From Alishewanella jeotgali KCTC 22429 (GTDB taxonomy: Bacteria > Pseudomonadota > Gammaproteobacteria > Enterobacterales > Alteromonadaceae): a DNA stretch of 64,000 bases. Location: positions 1-64,000 of the forward strand of contig NZ_AHTH01000022.1 in assembly GCF_000245735.1 (NCBI RefSeq). The letters run 5' to 3'. Numbering within the stretch: the stretch's first letter is position 1; each line of letters begins with the position of its first letter. Made by a program: the position numbers and the translations under genes. Positions 63,925 to 64,000 of the stretch are shown here, one piece after another. The notes under the pieces are model-generated. The model saw nothing but the letters and a program-made list of their open reading frames with translations. It had not been told where the DNA came from and did not search any database.

Positions 63925-64000
63925 GTGTCACCCGGCAGGTACGAGCAGGTGCTACAGGCGCAAACGACTTATCAGTATCAGTTGCAGGATGGCAAGCTGA
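63925..64000 (+). pseudogene. 3' remnant of the interrupted wzi-like gene, runs off window
   Basis: After the target duplication the frame of the wzi-like gene continues as VSPGRYEQVLQAQTTYQY, then QLQDGKL at the window edge. Joining codon for codon with ...GGNK before the element gives one open frame, so this is the displaced C-terminal part. The end lies outside the window. Confidence 0.8.

Noticed and set aside
1-64000. CRISPR arrays, tRNA or rRNA genes
   Set aside because: No regularly spaced repeat series and no cloverleaf or rRNA-like sequence was noticed on reading. Short structured RNAs could still be missed without a covariance search.

Overview
The window is chromosomal DNA from a gammaproteobacterium. 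The attenuated ilvGMDA operon, rsuA, arfA with an internal terminator, cnoX, speA/speE, a bifunctional argA and a rhombosortase-type (GlyGly-CTERM) secreted protease fit Alteromonadales-like bacteria or the Rheinheimera/Alishewanella/Arsukibacterium group. That placement is inferred from protein character only; no search was run. Most of the window is core metabolism in short operons. Accessory DNA is limited to one type I restriction-modification locus, two insertion sequences, a hairpin repeat and a few lineage-specific secreted proteins.

Layout. 1-8 kb: a cut hypothetical gene, a secreted zinc metalloprotease with Calx-beta repeats, an orphan solute-binding protein, and the peroxide-defence pair ahpC-ahpF with three hairpins between the genes. 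A low-complexity secreted hypothetical follows, bracketed by two copies of the ahpF terminator sequence. 8-13 kb: cysG, cysC and cysQ (siroheme, PAPS synthesis, PAP removal), a MITE-like inverted repeat, rsuA and two small genes. 13-19 kb: ilvL-ilvGMDA with a readable attenuator (ten consecutive Ile/Val/Leu codons, antiterminator and terminator arms), then arfA. 19-26 kb: a second solute-binding protein, yjjX, divergent ohr/ohrR, acuI, two small genes, an Nramp-like carrier lacking the DPGN motif and a CPA2 antiporter.

26-34 kb: type I restriction-modification locus hsdM-hsdS-[ImmA/IrrE peptidase - DUF4411 PIN-like protein]-hsdR. The last three genes have their own promoter and overlap at their stop/start codons. 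34-37 kb: ilvIH, a second acetohydroxyacid synthase. 37-48 kb: cnoX, a METTL25-like methyltransferase, two tandem acyltransferases, speA/speE, an OmpA-like lipoprotein, proB, a coiled-coil lipoprotein and a short GlpD-like oxidoreductase. 48-56 kb: a chemoreceptor, argA with a candidate ARG box and leader hairpin, a YjfL-YgiB-YgiC-like cassette and an M13 peptidase lipoprotein.

56-64 kb has been reshaped by insertion sequences. A Tn5/IS50-type element with a frameshifted transposase has cut the end off an Ada/AlkA-type repair gene and has no target duplication, which suggests an adjacent deletion. Further right are an FGGY kinase, a short-chain dehydrogenase and a wzi-like outer-membrane gene. 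The last is split by an ISAs1-family element flanked by a perfect 10-bp target duplication; its reading frame resumes beyond the element and runs off the window.
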